The notes under the pieces were generated by a model. The model saw only the letters and a program-made list of their open reading frames with translations. It had not been told where the DNA came from and searched no databases. Shown here in pieces: positions 9,117 to 18,509 of a stretch of 64,000 nt of DNA. The stretch is from Chromobacterium sp. IIBBL 290-4. Its GTDB lineage: Bacteria; Pseudomonadota; Gammaproteobacteria; Burkholderiales; Chromobacteriaceae. How positions within the stretch are numbered: position 1 is the stretch's first letter; each line of letters begins with the position of its first letter. The DNA lies in contig NZ_CP100128.1 of NCBI RefSeq assembly GCF_024207115.1, forward strand, positions 3,844,001 to 3,908,000. The letters run 5' to 3'. The position numbers were made by a program, and so were the translations under genes.

Positions 9117-9269
9117 GGCGGTCTTCCTCGTGCGTGTCAGGCCGACATTCTAGTCCAATTCGGCGGCAAAACGACAGTGCCGCGACGCTGTGTTTGTCAT
9201 GTGGGCGTTCCAGCGGCATCGCCTATGGTGTAGGGTGGCGCGATGTTATTCAGTTTATAGGAATTTGTC

Positions 9270-10106
9270 ATGGCGCACGCGTCCCCCGTTATCTTGATCA
9301 CCGGCTGCTCCAGCGGCATTGGCTACCATACCGCCAAGTTGCTGCAGGCGCGCGGCTGGACGGTATTCGCCAGTTGCCGGAAAAACGAAGACGTCGAGCG
9401 TTTGCGGGGGGAAGGGCTGAATTGCCTGTTGCTGGATGTCGATGACAGCGAGGCTATCCAGCGCGCCCTGGCGGATTTGCTGGCGCAAACCGGCGGTCGT
9501 CTGGACGCCTTGTTCAACAATGCCGGTTTCGGCCAGCCGGGGGCGGTGGAGGATATTTCGCGGCAAGCGATGCGCGAACAGTTTGAAACCAATCTGTTCG
9601 GACCGTGGGAGCTGGCCAATGCCGTCATGAAGGTCATGCGCAAGCAAGGCCGGGGCCGCATCGTATTCAACAGCTCCATTCTGGGCTTTGCCGCCATGCG
9701 TTGGCGCGGCGCTTACAACGCCAGCAAATTCGCGATGGAAGGCTTGTGCGATACCTTGCGCCATGAGCTGCACGGCACGGATATCCATGTGTCGCTGGTG
9801 GAGCCCGGGCCGATTGAAAGCCGCTTCCGCCCCAATGCCTTGGCCAGGTTTCTGAAAAACGTCGATATCGACGGCAGCTTTCATCGCGAAGCCTATCAGC
9901 AGCAATTGGCGCGCCTCAAGAAAGAGGGCCATGCCGCGCCGTTTACCTTGCCGGCCGAGGCGGTGGCCGAGGCAGTATGGCAAGCCATTACACATCCTCA
10001 TCCCAAGGCCCGTTATCGGGTCACATTCCCCACCAAGCTTTACTGGGCATTGCGCCGTTTGCTGCCCCAGCGCTGGTATGACCGCGCCTGCCGCGCTGCA
10101 ACATGA
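9270..10106 (+). CDS. short-chain dehydrogenase/reductase
   Basis: 278 residues, classical SDR with the nucleotide-binding TGCSSGIG near the N-terminus, NNAG near residue 88, the active-site Ser in NSSILG and the YNASK Tyr-Lys pair near residues 149-153. The N-terminal half resembles SDRs acting on sterol or retinoid-like or 3-oxoacyl substrates, but the substrate cannot be read from sequence. TAGGA lies before the ATG. It stands alone, divergent from xseB and followed by a possible terminator. Confidence 0.85.
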   Translation: MAHASPVILITGCSSGIGYHTAKLLQARGWTVFASCRKNEDVERLRGEGLNCLLLDVDDSEAIQRALADLLAQTGGRLDALFNNAGFGQPGAVEDISRQAMREQFETNLFGPWELANAVMKVMRKQGRGRIVFNSSILGFAAMRWRGAYNASKFAMEGLCDTLRHELHGTDIHVSLVEPGPIESRFRPNALARFLKNVDIDGSFHREAYQQQLARLKKEGHAAPFTLPAEAVAEAVWQAITHPHPKARYRVTFPTKLYWALRRLLPQRWYDRACRAAT

Positions 10107-10120
10107 TGCGGTGCTGAGGC

Positions 10121-10146
10121 GGAAAAATCAGTCAAATGATTTTTCC
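10121..10146 (+). terminator. A/T-rich hairpin after the SDR gene
   Basis: Perfect 10-bp inverted repeat, GGAAAAATCA at 10121-10130 and its complement at 10137-10146, with a 6-nt loop. It lacks a GC-rich base, so it may be a weak terminator or a protein-binding palindrome upstream of the transporter promoter. Confidence 0.4.
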
Positions 10147-10170
10147 TGATGCCGTTTTGATAATTTTTTG

Positions 10171-10198
10171 TTGATCTGATTGGCATGTTGGCTATACA
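10171..10198 (+). promoter_or_regulatory. candidate promoter of the peptide ABC operon
   Basis: TTGATC at 10171-10176 and TATACA at 10193-10198, 16 bp apart, about 95 bp before the binding-protein ATG. Moderate match only. Confidence 0.35.
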
Positions 10199-10293
10199 TT
10201 CATCCGCGCCGTCCATCGTGAAATCGTGATGAACAGGTAAAAGAAGAGGGGAGCCGGAACCGGCGACCCCGCTACGAAGGAGAAGAAAATTAT

Positions 10294-12090
10294 ATGAAGC
10301 ACCTGACCTGGCTGCCCATGCTAGCCCTGGGCGCCTCGCTGGCTACTCACGCCTATGCGGCCGATCCTAATAAAGTGCTCCGCGTCAGTTTCGCAGTTGC
10401 CGAAACTGGTTTTGACCCCGCCAAGGTCAACGATGTCTATTCGCTGGGCGTGACCGAGAATATTTTCGATACGCTGCTGCGTTACGACTATCTGGCGCGC
10501 CCGCTGAAGGTCAAGCCTGGCACGGCCGCGGCCATGCCGGAGGTGTCGGCCGACGGCAAGGCCTACACTATCAAGATCAAACCCGGCATCTACTTTGCCG
10601 ATGATCCGGCCTTCAAGGGCAAGAAGCGCGAGCTGACGGCTGCTGATTACGCTTACAGCTTCAAGCGCTTCGCCGATCCGGTGGTCAATTCGCCAGTCGC
10701 CAATATGATGACGGATTGGATTGCCGGTCTGGAAGACGCGGGCAAGAGAGCAAGCAAAAACGGCAAGTTCGATTATGAGGCGCCGATTTCCGGCATCCAG
10801 GTGCTGGACCGCTACACTTTGCGGCTGACGCTGGTCAAGCCCAATTACATTTTCAATTACACGCTGGCAGCCAAGCAGTTTGGCGCGGTGGCGCGCGAGG
10901 TGATCGAGGCCTACGGCAAAGACACCATGTCGCACCCGGTTGGGACCGGGCCCTTCATGCTGAAGGAATGGAAACCGGGCAATAAGATCGTGCTGGTGGC
11001 CAATCAGAATTACCGCAAGGAAGTATTTGACGGCGAACCGGGAGACAATCCGGAAGATCAGAAGATCGCCAAGGAGTTGGCCGGCAAGACGCTGCCCCAG
11101 GTCGGTCGAGTGGAAGTCCGCATTATCGAGGAAGAGCAGCCGCGCTGGCTCTCTTTCCTGAACAAGCAACAGGATTGGACCGTCCTGCCCAAGTCGGCGG
11201 TGAAGACCGCGCTGCATGTCGACAGCGCCAATCCTAAAGTCACCACCTTGAACCCGGCGCTGGCAAAACGCGGCATTCAGCTATCGCATACGCAGGCGCT
11301 GGACGTGACTTATGCCTACTTCAATATGCTGGACCCGGTGGTTGGCGGCTACGGCAAGGACAAGATCGCGCTGCGCCGCGCCATCGCCCTGGCGTATCCG
11401 GTGGAAAAGGAAGTGATTCCGCTGCTTTACGCCAATCAAGCGATTCCGATGCAGAATTTCGTCACGCAAGGCATTCCTGGTTCGAGCCCGAATTTTGAAG
11501 GCCGGCAGAAATTCGATCCGGCTCTCGGCAATGCTTTGCTGGATCAGTTCGGCTACAAGATAGGCCCGGATGGCTACCGCACCTTGCCCAATGGCAAGCC
11601 TTTGCTGATTGTGCAAGCCACTCAGCCCTCTGCGCTGGACAAACAGTTCAACCAGGTTTGGCAGAAAACTTTTGAGAGTCTGAAGATAAGAGTGCAGTTC
11701 AAGGCTGCCAAGTGGAGCGAAAACCTGAAAAACGCTTACGCCCACAAGCTGCAGATGTGGTCGCTCGGCGGCTCCGCCTCCATGCCGGACGGCGACGACA
11801 GCATGGTGGAGTTGTGGTCCAAGTCCATACCCAGCGGCAGCAATCTGGCGGCATTCAGCCGGCCTGAATTTGACCGCGCCTTCGAGGAGTCTCGATTGCT
11901 GCCGGATGGACCGGAGCGCGAGGCCAAGTTCGAAAAAATGAACCGCGTGATCGCCGCTTATCAGCCGATAGTGCACAGCGTGACGCGGATGTACAACGAA
12001 CTGACTCAAAGCTATGTCTCCGGCTTCAAGCGCCATCCGATTTATTCGATAGGCGGTTTCTGGCGCTACGTGGACGTGGACAAGCGTTAA
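10294..12090 (+). CDS. periplasmic peptide-binding protein of an ABC importer
   Basis: 598 residues with a cleavable signal peptide (MKHLTWLPMLALGASLATHAYA). It belongs to the SBP_bac_5 (DppA/OppA) family: the FDPAKVNDVYS, GKAYTIKIKPGIYF and HPVGTGPFMLKEWKPG stretches are typical of the ligand-capturing lobes. At about 600 residues it is long for the family and resembles the YejA-like branch. RBS GGAG-AAG lies just before the ATG. It is first in an operon with two permeases and a fused ATPase, giving a full importer. Whether the cargo is oligopeptide or a peptide-like antibiotic cannot be decided here. Confidence 0.88.
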   Translation: MKHLTWLPMLALGASLATHAYAADPNKVLRVSFAVAETGFDPAKVNDVYSLGVTENIFDTLLRYDYLARPLKVKPGTAAAMPEVSADGKAYTIKIKPGIYFADDPAFKGKKRELTAADYAYSFKRFADPVVNSPVANMMTDWIAGLEDAGKRASKNGKFDYEAPISGIQVLDRYTLRLTLVKPNYIFNYTLAAKQFGAVAREVIEAYGKDTMSHPVGTGPFMLKEWKPGNKIVLVANQNYRKEVFDGEPGDNPEDQKIAKELAGKTLPQVGRVEVRIIEEEQPRWLSFLNKQQDWTVLPKSAVKTALHVDSANPKVTTLNPALAKRGIQLSHTQALDVTYAYFNMLDPVVGGYGKDKIALRRAIALAYPVEKEVIPLLYANQAIPMQNFVTQGIPGSSPNFEGRQKFDPALGNALLDQFGYKIGPDGYRTLPNGKPLLIVQATQPSALDKQFNQVWQKTFESLKIRVQFKAAKWSENLKNAYAHKLQMWSLGGSASMPDGDDSMVELWSKSIPSGSNLAAFSRPEFDRAFEESRLLPDGPEREAKFEKMNRVIAAYQPIVHSVTRMYNELTQSYVSGFKRHPIYSIGGFWRYVDVDKR

Positions 12091-12142
12091 GCCCCGCTCA
12101 TTCAGCTTCGCCTCACTTTAAAGAGGTGGAGGAAGGACGATC

Positions 12143-13084
12143 ATGATCGCATATTTTATTCGTCGCTTATGGCAGATGATTCCCACCATGCTGGGGGTGA
12201 TGCTGCTGGTTTTCGTGCTGTTCAACTGGGTGGGCGGCGACCCCACCTTCATTCTGGAAGGCAAGCGCCTGACGCCGGAAATCATGGCCAATATCCGGGT
12301 GCAGCTCGGATTGGATAAGAGCCTGCCTGAGCAGTTCCTGCTGTTCGTCAAGCAAGTGCTGACTTACGATTTCGGCAACTCCTGGGCCACGCAGCAATCG
12401 GTGAGCGCCACGCTGGCCAATCGCGTGGGCCCTTCGGTGATACTGGCCGGCAGCCTGCTGTTGTTGGAACTGCTGACCGCCTTGCCCATCGCCGTGGCCG
12501 TGGCGTATTTCCGCGGCAGCCTGACCGATCGCCTGGTCACCATGATCTGCACGGTCGCCATGTCGGTCAGCTCGCTGGTTTACATTATCGTCGGCCAATA
12601 TCAGCTGGCTTTCGCCTGGGACTTGTTCCCGGTGATGGGCTGGGACGATAACAGCGCCGTGGCCAATCTGCTGGTTTACCTGCCCCTGCCTTTGCTGCTG
12701 GGCCTGCTGGTGGCGCTGGCGCCCAGCGTGCGCTTCTATCGCAGTTTCGTGGTGGAGGAGCTGAATCATGATTACGTGCGCACTGCGCGCGCCAAAGGCT
12801 TGTCCGAGCCCAAGGTGTTGTTCAAGCACGTGCTGCGCAATGCCCTGATTCCAGTGGTCACCAATATCACCATGTCCTTGCCCTTCCTGATGCTGGGCTC
12901 GATGCTGCTGGAGCGCTTCTTCGGCATTCCCGGCATGGGCAATGAGTTGCTGAATGCGGTCGATAAAAGCGACTTCCCGGTGATCAAGGCGATCACCATC
13001 ACCATCGCCGCCGCGGCCATGGTGTTCAACCTGCTGGCCGACCTGCTGTACAAGCAAATCGACCCGCGCGTTCAGTTGAAATAA
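12143..13084 (+). CDS. peptide ABC transporter permease (OppB/DppB-like)
   Basis: 313 residues. The N-terminal helix MIAYFIRRLWQMIPTMLGVM is typical of OppB-type permeases. The cytoplasmic coupling loop HDYVRTARAKGLSEPKVLFKHVLRNALIPV (EAA motif) contacts the ATPase. Preceded by GGAGGAAGG. It follows the binding protein after 52 bp and precedes the second permease by 12 bp. Confidence 0.9.
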   Translation: MIAYFIRRLWQMIPTMLGVMLLVFVLFNWVGGDPTFILEGKRLTPEIMANIRVQLGLDKSLPEQFLLFVKQVLTYDFGNSWATQQSVSATLANRVGPSVILAGSLLLLELLTALPIAVAVAYFRGSLTDRLVTMICTVAMSVSSLVYIIVGQYQLAFAWDLFPVMGWDDNSAVANLLVYLPLPLLLGLLVALAPSVRFYRSFVVEELNHDYVRTARAKGLSEPKVLFKHVLRNALIPVVTNITMSLPFLMLGSMLLERFFGIPGMGNELLNAVDKSDFPVIKAITITIAAAAMVFNLLADLLYKQIDPRVQLK

Positions 13085-13096
13085 GGGAGGGACGAC

Positions 13097-14155
13097 ATGA
13101 CGACTTTGCAACATGCCGCCGGCGCCGCGCCGGCACCCGCTCCGTCCCGCAGCCTGTGGCAATTGGGATGGCAGCGCCTGAAACGCGACCGCATCGGCTT
13201 TGCCTGCCTGTGGATCGTCGCGGGCTTCATCGTTCTGGCGCTGGCCAGCTGGGCGGGCTTGGCGGGCCGCGGTTGGAATGATGAAATCGCGGTGTCTTAC
13301 GCGCCGCCCACCTTCCTGTATCAGCAAGAGCATAAAGCGGTTGCTGCGGCATCCGCCGTTCAAACCGGCAGCGAGCCCAAGCTGCAGGGCTTGTTGCCGC
13401 AAGAAGATCCGATCTGGGCGGAAACCCAGGCGGCTTACAAGAACCGCGCCAAGTATGTGATGCCGGAAGTGAAGAAGGAGCCGTCGCTGACCTTCGGCGC
13501 GGACATCCGCGGCCGCGACTTGCTGGACAAGGTCATCAAAGGCACCTCCACCTCCTTGTCGGTGGGTTTCTTCGGCGCTTTGCTGTCGGTGGTCATCGGC
13601 GCGGCGCTGGGCGCCAGCGCGGGCTTTTTCGGCCGCAAGGTGGACGATTTCCTGATGTGGTTCTACAGCGTGTTCACCGCCATGCCGGACATGCTGTTGC
13701 TGCTGGCTTTCGCCGCGGTGGCGGGCCGTGGGCTGGGCACGGTGATTCTGGTGCTGTCGCTGACCAGCTGGCCGGGCACCTTCCGCCTGGTGCGCGCGGA
13801 GTTCATCAAGCTGCGCTCGCGCGAGTTCGTGCAGGCCGCCGACGCCATCGGCGCCAGCAGCAGCCGCAAGATGTTTATTCACATCCTGCCCAATATTTCC
13901 CACCTGCTGCTGGTGCAGTTCTCCTTGCTGATGGTGGGCCTGATCAAGTACGAAGTGATCCTGTCCTTCCTGGGCTTCGGCGTCGATGTGCGCCAGGTGA
14001 GCTGGGGTTCGATGTTGGCCGAAGTGCCTGAAGAGCTGCTGCAGGGCTATTGGTGGCAACTGGCCATGGTGGTGGCGTTCATGTCGGTGCTGGTGACGGC
14101 GTTCAGCATGCTGACCGACTCCCTGCGCGATGCGCTGGACCCGAAAGTGAAGTGA
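13097..14155 (+). CDS. peptide ABC transporter permease (OppC/DppC-like)
   Basis: 352 residues. After a Pro/Ala-rich start comes the OppC N-terminal helix (FACLWIVAGFIVLALASWAGL). It is followed by a periplasmic loop of about 120 residues and five further helices. The EAA coupling motif EFVQAADAIGASSSRKMFIHILPN is clear. The large loop between the first two helices is a feature of YejE-like permeases. GGGAGGG is the ribosome binding site. Confidence 0.9.
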   Translation: MTTLQHAAGAAPAPAPSRSLWQLGWQRLKRDRIGFACLWIVAGFIVLALASWAGLAGRGWNDEIAVSYAPPTFLYQQEHKAVAAASAVQTGSEPKLQGLLPQEDPIWAETQAAYKNRAKYVMPEVKKEPSLTFGADIRGRDLLDKVIKGTSTSLSVGFFGALLSVVIGAALGASAGFFGRKVDDFLMWFYSVFTAMPDMLLLLAFAAVAGRGLGTVILVLSLTSWPGTFRLVRAEFIKLRSREFVQAADAIGASSSRKMFIHILPNISHLLLVQFSLLMVGLIKYEVILSFLGFGVDVRQVSWGSMLAEVPEELLQGYWWQLAMVVAFMSVLVTAFSMLTDSLRDALDPKVK

Positions 14156-14165
14156 GGATAAACAC

Positions 14166-15869
14166 ATGAGCAATACCCAACCCCTGCTTTCGGTGCGCAA
14201 TCTGCGGGTGAGTTTCCGCCAGGAAGGCGGCGGCACCTTTGAGGCGCTCAAGGGCGTCAGCTTCGATATTCCGGCCCACCGCACGGTGGCGCTGGTGGGC
14301 GAGTCGGGCTCCGGCAAATCGGTGACGTCGATGGCGGTGATGCGCCTGCTGCCGCCGCAGTCTAGCTTGATCGATCCGGCATCCGAACTGTTGTTCCAGG
14401 GCAAGAACCTGCTGGCGATGAGCCCGGCCGAGCTGCGCAAGCTGCGCGGCAAGGATATCGCCATGATTTTCCAGGAGCCGATGAGCTCGCTGAACCCGGT
14501 GTTCACCGTCGGCGAGCAGATCGTCGAAACGCTGACCCTGCATGCCGGCCTCAGCCGCGGCGCGGCCAAGAAGCGCGCGGTGGAGCTGCTGACCGAAGTG
14601 GGCCTGCCGGAGCCGGAAAAACGGGTGAAGGCCTACCCGCATGAACTGTCCGGCGGCCAGCAGCAGCGGGTGATGATCGCCATCGCCATCGCCTGCGAGC
14701 CCAAGCTGTTGATCGCCGACGAGCCGACCACGGCGCTGGATGTCACCATTCAGAAGCAGATCCTGCAATTGATCGCGCAATTGCAGAAGAAGCACGGCAT
14801 GTCGGTGCTGTTCATCACCCACGATCTGGGCGTGGTGGGCGAGTTCGCCGACGAAGTGATTGTGATGCGCCATGGCGTGATCCGCGAGCAGGGCACGGTC
14901 AAGCAGATCTTCGAAGATCCGCAGGACGCCTACACCAAGGCGCTGCTGTCGTGCCGCCCGCACCTGGACCGTAGGCCGGAGCGGCTGGCGGTGATCGACG
15001 ACTTCCTCAAGCCGGGCGGTTATGTGGAACCCGCCGATCGGAGCCGCGGTTACGCGGCGGACGACGAGTTCATTCTGGACGTGCAGGGCCTGTGCAAGAG
15101 CTTCGACATCCGCGAGGGTTTGTTCGGCAAGCGCCAGTTCCACGCGGTGAAGGATGTGTCCTTCAAGCTGGCCAAGGGCAAGACGCTGGGCATCGTCGGC
15201 GAATCGGGCTCGGGCAAGACCACCGTGGGGCTGACGCTGGTGCGGCTGCACCAGGCCACGGCCGGCCGCGCGCTGTTCCATGGCAAAGACCTGATCGGCA
15301 TGAGCGCCAAGGAATTCCACGCGTATAAAAAGCGCATCCAGATCATCTTCCAGAATCCGTATGCGTCCTTGAACCCGCGCTTCACGGTGGAGCAGATCCT
15401 GACCGAGCCGATGCTGCTGCACGGCATCGGCCAGAACGCCTCGCAGCGCGCGCAATTGGCGCAAGATTTGCTGGATAAGGTGGGTCTGCCGGCAGGGGCG
15501 CTGCACAAGTACCCGCACGAGTTCTCCGGCGGCCAGCGGCAGCGCATCGCGATCGCGCGCTGCCTGACGCTGAAGCCGGAAGTGCTGATCTGCGACGAAT
15601 CGGTGTCGGCGCTGGACGTGTCGGTGCAGGCGCAGGTGCTGAACCTGCTGCAGGATCTGCAGGACGAGTACAAGCTGTCCTATTTGTTCATCTCGCACGA
15701 TCTGGCGGTGGTGAAGCACATCTCCGATCAGGTGCTGGTGATGAACAAGGGCCAGGTGGTGGAGCAGGCGGACGCGGACGTGATCTACCGAGAGCCGCAG
15801 GACAGCTACACCAAACGGCTGCTGGGCGCGATACCGCAAGGCTGGAACCCGACGCTGGCGCTGGCGTAA
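14166..15869 (+). CDS. peptide ABC transporter ATPase, two fused nucleotide-binding domains
   Basis: 567 residues made of two complete ABC domains. Domain 1 has Walker [10 protein letters not shown], signature LSGGQQQR and Walker [13 protein letters not shown]. Domain 2 has Walker [10 protein letters not shown], signature FSGGQRQR and Walker [13 protein letters not shown]; the usual Pro after the catalytic Glu is Ser. The fusion replaces separate OppD and OppF subunits, as in YejF and GsiA. The gene order SBP-permease-permease-fused ATPase matches yejABEF-type systems. A terminator follows. Confidence 0.92.
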   Translation: MSNTQPLLSVRNLRVSFRQEGGGTFEALKGVSFDIPAHRTVALVGESGSGKSVTSMAVMRLLPPQSSLIDPASELLFQGKNLLAMSPAELRKLRGKDIAMIFQEPMSSLNPVFTVGEQIVETLTLHAGLSRGAAKKRAVELLTEVGLPEPEKRVKAYPHELSGGQQQRVMIAIAIACEPKLLIADEPTTALDVTIQKQILQLIAQLQKKHGMSVLFITHDLGVVGEFADEVIVMRHGVIREQGTVKQIFEDPQDAYTKALLSCRPHLDRRPERLAVIDDFLKPGGYVEPADRSRGYAADDEFILDVQGLCKSFDIREGLFGKRQFHAVKDVSFKLAKGKTLGIVGESGSGKTTVGLTLVRLHQATAGRALFHGKDLIGMSAKEFHAYKKRIQIIFQNPYASLNPRFTVEQILTEPMLLHGIGQNASQRAQLAQDLLDKVGLPAGALHKYPHEFSGGQRQRIAIARCLTLKPEVLICDESVSALDVSVQAQVLNLLQDLQDEYKLSYLFISHDLAVVKHISDQVLVMNKGQVVEQADADVIYREPQDSYTKRLLGAIPQGWNPTLALA

Positions 15870-15896
15870 GCGGCAGGCCTGACGGGCATCCAGACA

Positions 15897-15923
15897 AAAC
15901 CGGCTCCCATTGGGGGCCGGTTT
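15897..15923 (+). terminator. bidirectional terminator
   Basis: AAACCGGC at 15897-15904 pairs with GCCGGTTT at 15916-15923, with extra G/C pairing inside the loop and T residues after it. It separates the ABC operon from the convergent small gene at 15950. Confidence 0.75.
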
Positions 15924-15949
15924 GTTTTGCGAAGTTCAACAATACGAGC

Positions 15950-16324
15950 TCAGTTGTCAGCGAAATCCATGGTCATGGTCCATGGGGTTTGCAAGGTGAC
16001 GGTATAGCCGACCTTGGCTTCGCCGGCGCCCTCGGTGACGTCCAGCAAGCCGCTTTCCGCTTGCTGTCCAAGCGTCAGTTGATAAAAGCCATCGCCGCCG
16101 TAGTCGTAGTCCGGGCCGTCGGCGAAAATCACGCCCATCATGTATTCATTGGCGGGCCCATTCCACTCCACGCTCAATTGGACTGACTGGTCGGGCTTCA
16201 ATTCGGCCATTTGAGCCAAAGGTTGCTGGTTCATCAACAAGACCTGGTCATCCCAATTGGGATCGCCTTCGATGAATACGCTGCGGCTGGCGTGATTCTT
16301 GATGGTGACGACGGGATTGCTCAT
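15950..16324 (-). CDS. small acidic protein of unknown function
   Basis: 124 residues from the ATG at 16324 (MSNPVVTIKNHASRSVF). This start fits a GGA Shine-Dalgarno better than the far upstream ATG at 16441, which would overlap the LysR gene. No signal peptide or membrane segment. Alternating short hydrophobic and polar strands (VTIKNHASRSVFIEG, YTVTLQTPWTMTMDF) suggest an all-beta sandwich. Glu/Asp-rich. I do not recognise the family; a distant relation to secreted beta-sandwich proteins such as aegerolysins is only a guess from the fold pattern. Confidence 0.65.
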   Translation of the reverse strand: MSNPVVTIKNHASRSVFIEGDPNWDDQVLLMNQQPLAQMAELKPDQSVQLSVEWNGPANEYMMGVIFADGPDYDYGGDGFYQLTLGQQAESGLLDVTEGAGEAKVGYTVTLQTPWTMTMDFADN

Positions 16325-16433
16325 CTGGCATGTCCTTGCGGTTGGACGCCCAAAGCGGCGCAGGGACAGCATAGCGGAAGCATCGGACGGTCTTGGCGGA
16401 TACCGTCCTTTCATGCAGGTGCGGGTGTCCGCT

Positions 16434-17318
16434 TCAGACACCCGCGGCGGGCAGATCCATACTTTCGCTCAGCGCGTGCAGCAGCCAGGCGCCGGCTTTT
16501 CCCAATGGTTTCCGATGCAGCCAGATCAAGTCGGTAGGCACTTGGCGCGGCCAGCCGGCGACATCCAATTGACACAATTCCCCGCCGCCGCAGATTTCGG
16601 CTTGCCAAATCGGCAGTTCGGCCCAGCCGACGTCCATGCGGGCCATTTCCAGCAGCATCAGGTAGCTGGGCGCCAGCCAGCGGCGGCGGCCGAAAGCTGG
16701 CGGATGGGCGCTGGCGTAGGTGTTGAGGCGCAGTTCGCGGTGCGCGGCCAAGTCCTCCTCGCGCAGTCCCCGCATTTGCGCCAGCGGGTGGCGGCGAGAG
16801 GCGAACAGTCCGATTTGCCCGCTGTCGGGCAGGCTGACGTGGCCGATGTCGGTGGGGTAGACGCCCTGGCTGGCCACGATGCCCAGTTGCGCGCGGCCGG
16901 TCTGCACCAGCTCGGTGACATCGTCGCTTTCCGCCACCAGGCATTCCAGCTCCAGGTCGGGGAAGCGCGCCTCCAGCGCCATCATGATTTTTTGCAGGCG
17001 GTCGGACTGATAGGTGTCGGACAGCGCCCAGGTCAGCCGCGCCTCGACGCCGTCCGCCAGCAGGCTGGCATGGCGGCGCATCGCGTCGTTGGCGGACAGC
17101 ACCTGCCGCGCGTGGCGCAGGAGCTGTTGCCCGGCTTCGGTCAATACCGGCGATCGGCCTTCCCGGCTGAACAAGGCACTGCCCAGCTCGATCTCCAGAT
17201 TGGCGATGGTTTCGCTGATGGTGGATTGGCTTTTCCCCAGCCGCCGAGCGGTGGCGGAAAAGGATCCCAGCTCCGCCGCGCAGGAAAAGGCCGACAACAT
17301 TTCAATGGTGATGGACAT
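16434..17318 (-). CDS. LysR-family transcriptional regulator
   Basis: 294 residues when started at the ATG at 17318, which places the winged helix-turn-helix where LysR proteins normally have it (MSITIEMLSAFSCAAELGSF, then SATARRLGKSQSTISETIANLE). The remainder is the two-lobe effector-binding domain. A longer version starting at 17441 would overlap the divergent efflux gene and is unlikely. It diverges from the PACE efflux gene across about 80 bp, the same layout as aceR-aceI, so it probably controls that operon in response to a cationic toxicant. Confidence 0.88.
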   Translation of the reverse strand: MSITIEMLSAFSCAAELGSFSATARRLGKSQSTISETIANLEIELGSALFSREGRSPVLTEAGQQLLRHARQVLSANDAMRRHASLLADGVEARLTWALSDTYQSDRLQKIMMALEARFPDLELECLVAESDDVTELVQTGRAQLGIVASQGVYPTDIGHVSLPDSGQIGLFASRRHPLAQMRGLREEDLAAHRELRLNTYASAHPPAFGRRRWLAPSYLMLLEMARMDVGWAELPIWQAEICGGGELCQLDVAGWPRQVPTDLIWLHRKPLGKAGAWLLHALSESMDLPAAGV

Positions 17319-17399
17319 ATCGGAAAGGGCGATGGATGTTATTTTGCAAGTATCCATAAAACCAATAAAAATGCCCAGAATTGTTTGAAGGAGCTGGAT

Positions 17400-17846
17400 A
17401 TGCGCGAGCTGGGCAAACCTTGGTGGGAACGGATTCTGCACGCAGTGCTCTATGAGGTGTGCGCAATGGCTATGCTGGTGCCGCTGTCAGCCATGCTGAC
17501 GGGCCAGGACATGGCGCATATGGGCGCGCTGGCCTTGATGATGTCGTTGACGGCCATGGCCTGGAATATGGCTTTCAATGCGCTGTTCGAGCGTCTTGAG
17601 CGCGCCCGGGGCTGGCGACGCACGCCCTGGGTCCGCTGCGGCCATGCATTGGGCTTCGAAGGCGGCCTGGTGGTGATGCTGGTGCCGCTGGCGGCCTGGT
17701 GGCTGAATACCGGCTGGTGGCAGGCGTTGCTGCTGGATTTGGGCTTTTTTGCTTTCTTTTTGCCTTATACCTATGTGTTCAATTGGCTGTACGACCATTT
17801 CCGCGCCCGCGTAGCCGGCCGGAAGATGGCGGCGGCCCAGGGGTGA
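17400..17846 (+). CDS. PACE-family efflux transporter
   Basis: 148 residues, four transmembrane helices in two tandem BTP (bacterial transmembrane pair) halves. Each half opens with the family motif: ERILHAVLYEV near residue 10 and RCGHALGFEGG near residue 79, giving the R-HA-E signature that carries the membrane-buried Glu. PACE proteins such as AceI expel biocides (chlorhexidine, acriflavine) or short diamines. The start ATG at 17400 follows AAGGAG. The SMR gene begins 3 bp after the stop, so the two are cotranscribed. Confidence 0.88.
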   Translation: MRELGKPWWERILHAVLYEVCAMAMLVPLSAMLTGQDMAHMGALALMMSLTAMAWNMAFNALFERLERARGWRRTPWVRCGHALGFEGGLVVMLVPLAAWWLNTGWWQALLLDLGFFAFFLPYTYVFNWLYDHFRARVAGRKMAAAQG

Positions 17847-17849
17847 CGA

Positions 17850-18182
17850 ATGAAGGTGTGGTTGTTTTTGATGGGGGCGATTGTGTCCGAGGTGCTGGCC
17901 ACCTCGGCCTTGAAAGCGTCTGAGGGTTTTACCCGCTTGTGGCCCTCCTTGTTGACGGCCGGCGGCTATGTGCTGGCATTTTATTTATTGTCGCAAACCT
18001 TGCGGGAGATTCCCGTCGGCGTCGCTTACGCCTTATGGTCCGGCATAGGCATTGTGCTGGTTTCGCTGATCGCCTGGCTGCTGTACGGGCAGAAGCTGGA
18101 CGGCGCGGCTATCGCCGGCATGGCCTTAATCATCGCCGGCGTGGCTGTGATCAATCTTTTTTCCCGCAGTGCAGCACACTGA
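17850..18182 (+). CDS. SMR-family multidrug efflux protein (EmrE-like)
   Basis: 110 residues, four helices. Glu14 in helix 1 ([20 protein letters not shown]) is the essential proton/drug-binding carboxylate, and [22 protein letters not shown] is the helix 3 signature. Usual EmrE length. These proteins work as antiparallel homodimers exchanging protons for lipophilic cations. Position 3 bp after a PACE gene, both under a divergent LysR gene, suggests a combined biocide or polyamine response. A gene pair for one heterodimeric SMR is excluded because the partner is a different family. Confidence 0.9.
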   Translation: MKVWLFLMGAIVSEVLATSALKASEGFTRLWPSLLTAGGYVLAFYLLSQTLREIPVGVAYALWSGIGIVLVSLIAWLLYGQKLDGAAIAGMALIIAGVAVINLFSRSAAH

Positions 18183-18509
18183 AAAGACCCGAGCGCGAGC
18201 AACATCCGCCTAGACAAGGCCATTCCCTGTGCCAATATGGAATTAGCTTGCTTATCTAATTGCAAGTTTAACTGTCTGTATTGAATAAATCGGGATGCGT
18301 CTGTGTTGAAAGTCGGCGAAGGGATTTCGCCGATCCTGCGCCTGGCTTGGTCATGCGGCACGCGAACCCGCGGAAAATCGACTGTCGACAGCTATTGCGG
18401 ATGAATTTATTCCGCCTGGGCTTCCGGGTTTTTTCTGGGGTTCGCCGCCTGGCGGCGTGATCAGTGGGCAAGGCAACGAAATGGCGCGGCCATGTGGCAG
18501 AGGCTTGGC
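18183..18509 (+). other. intergenic region upstream of the cellulose operon
   Basis: No convincing gene. It contains a hairpin TCGGCGAA / TTCGCCGA (18313-18320 with 18326-18333, 5-nt loop). An AT-rich stretch around 18240-18295 includes TTGCAA at 18260 but no good -10 box at the right spacing. The promoter for bcsQABZC probably lies here but I cannot place it. Confidence 0.5.

Noticed and set aside
12167..14569. 800-codon minus-strand frame opposite the peptide permeases
   Set aside because: Shadow of two genuine permeases; His/Gln-rich composition and no ribosome binding site.
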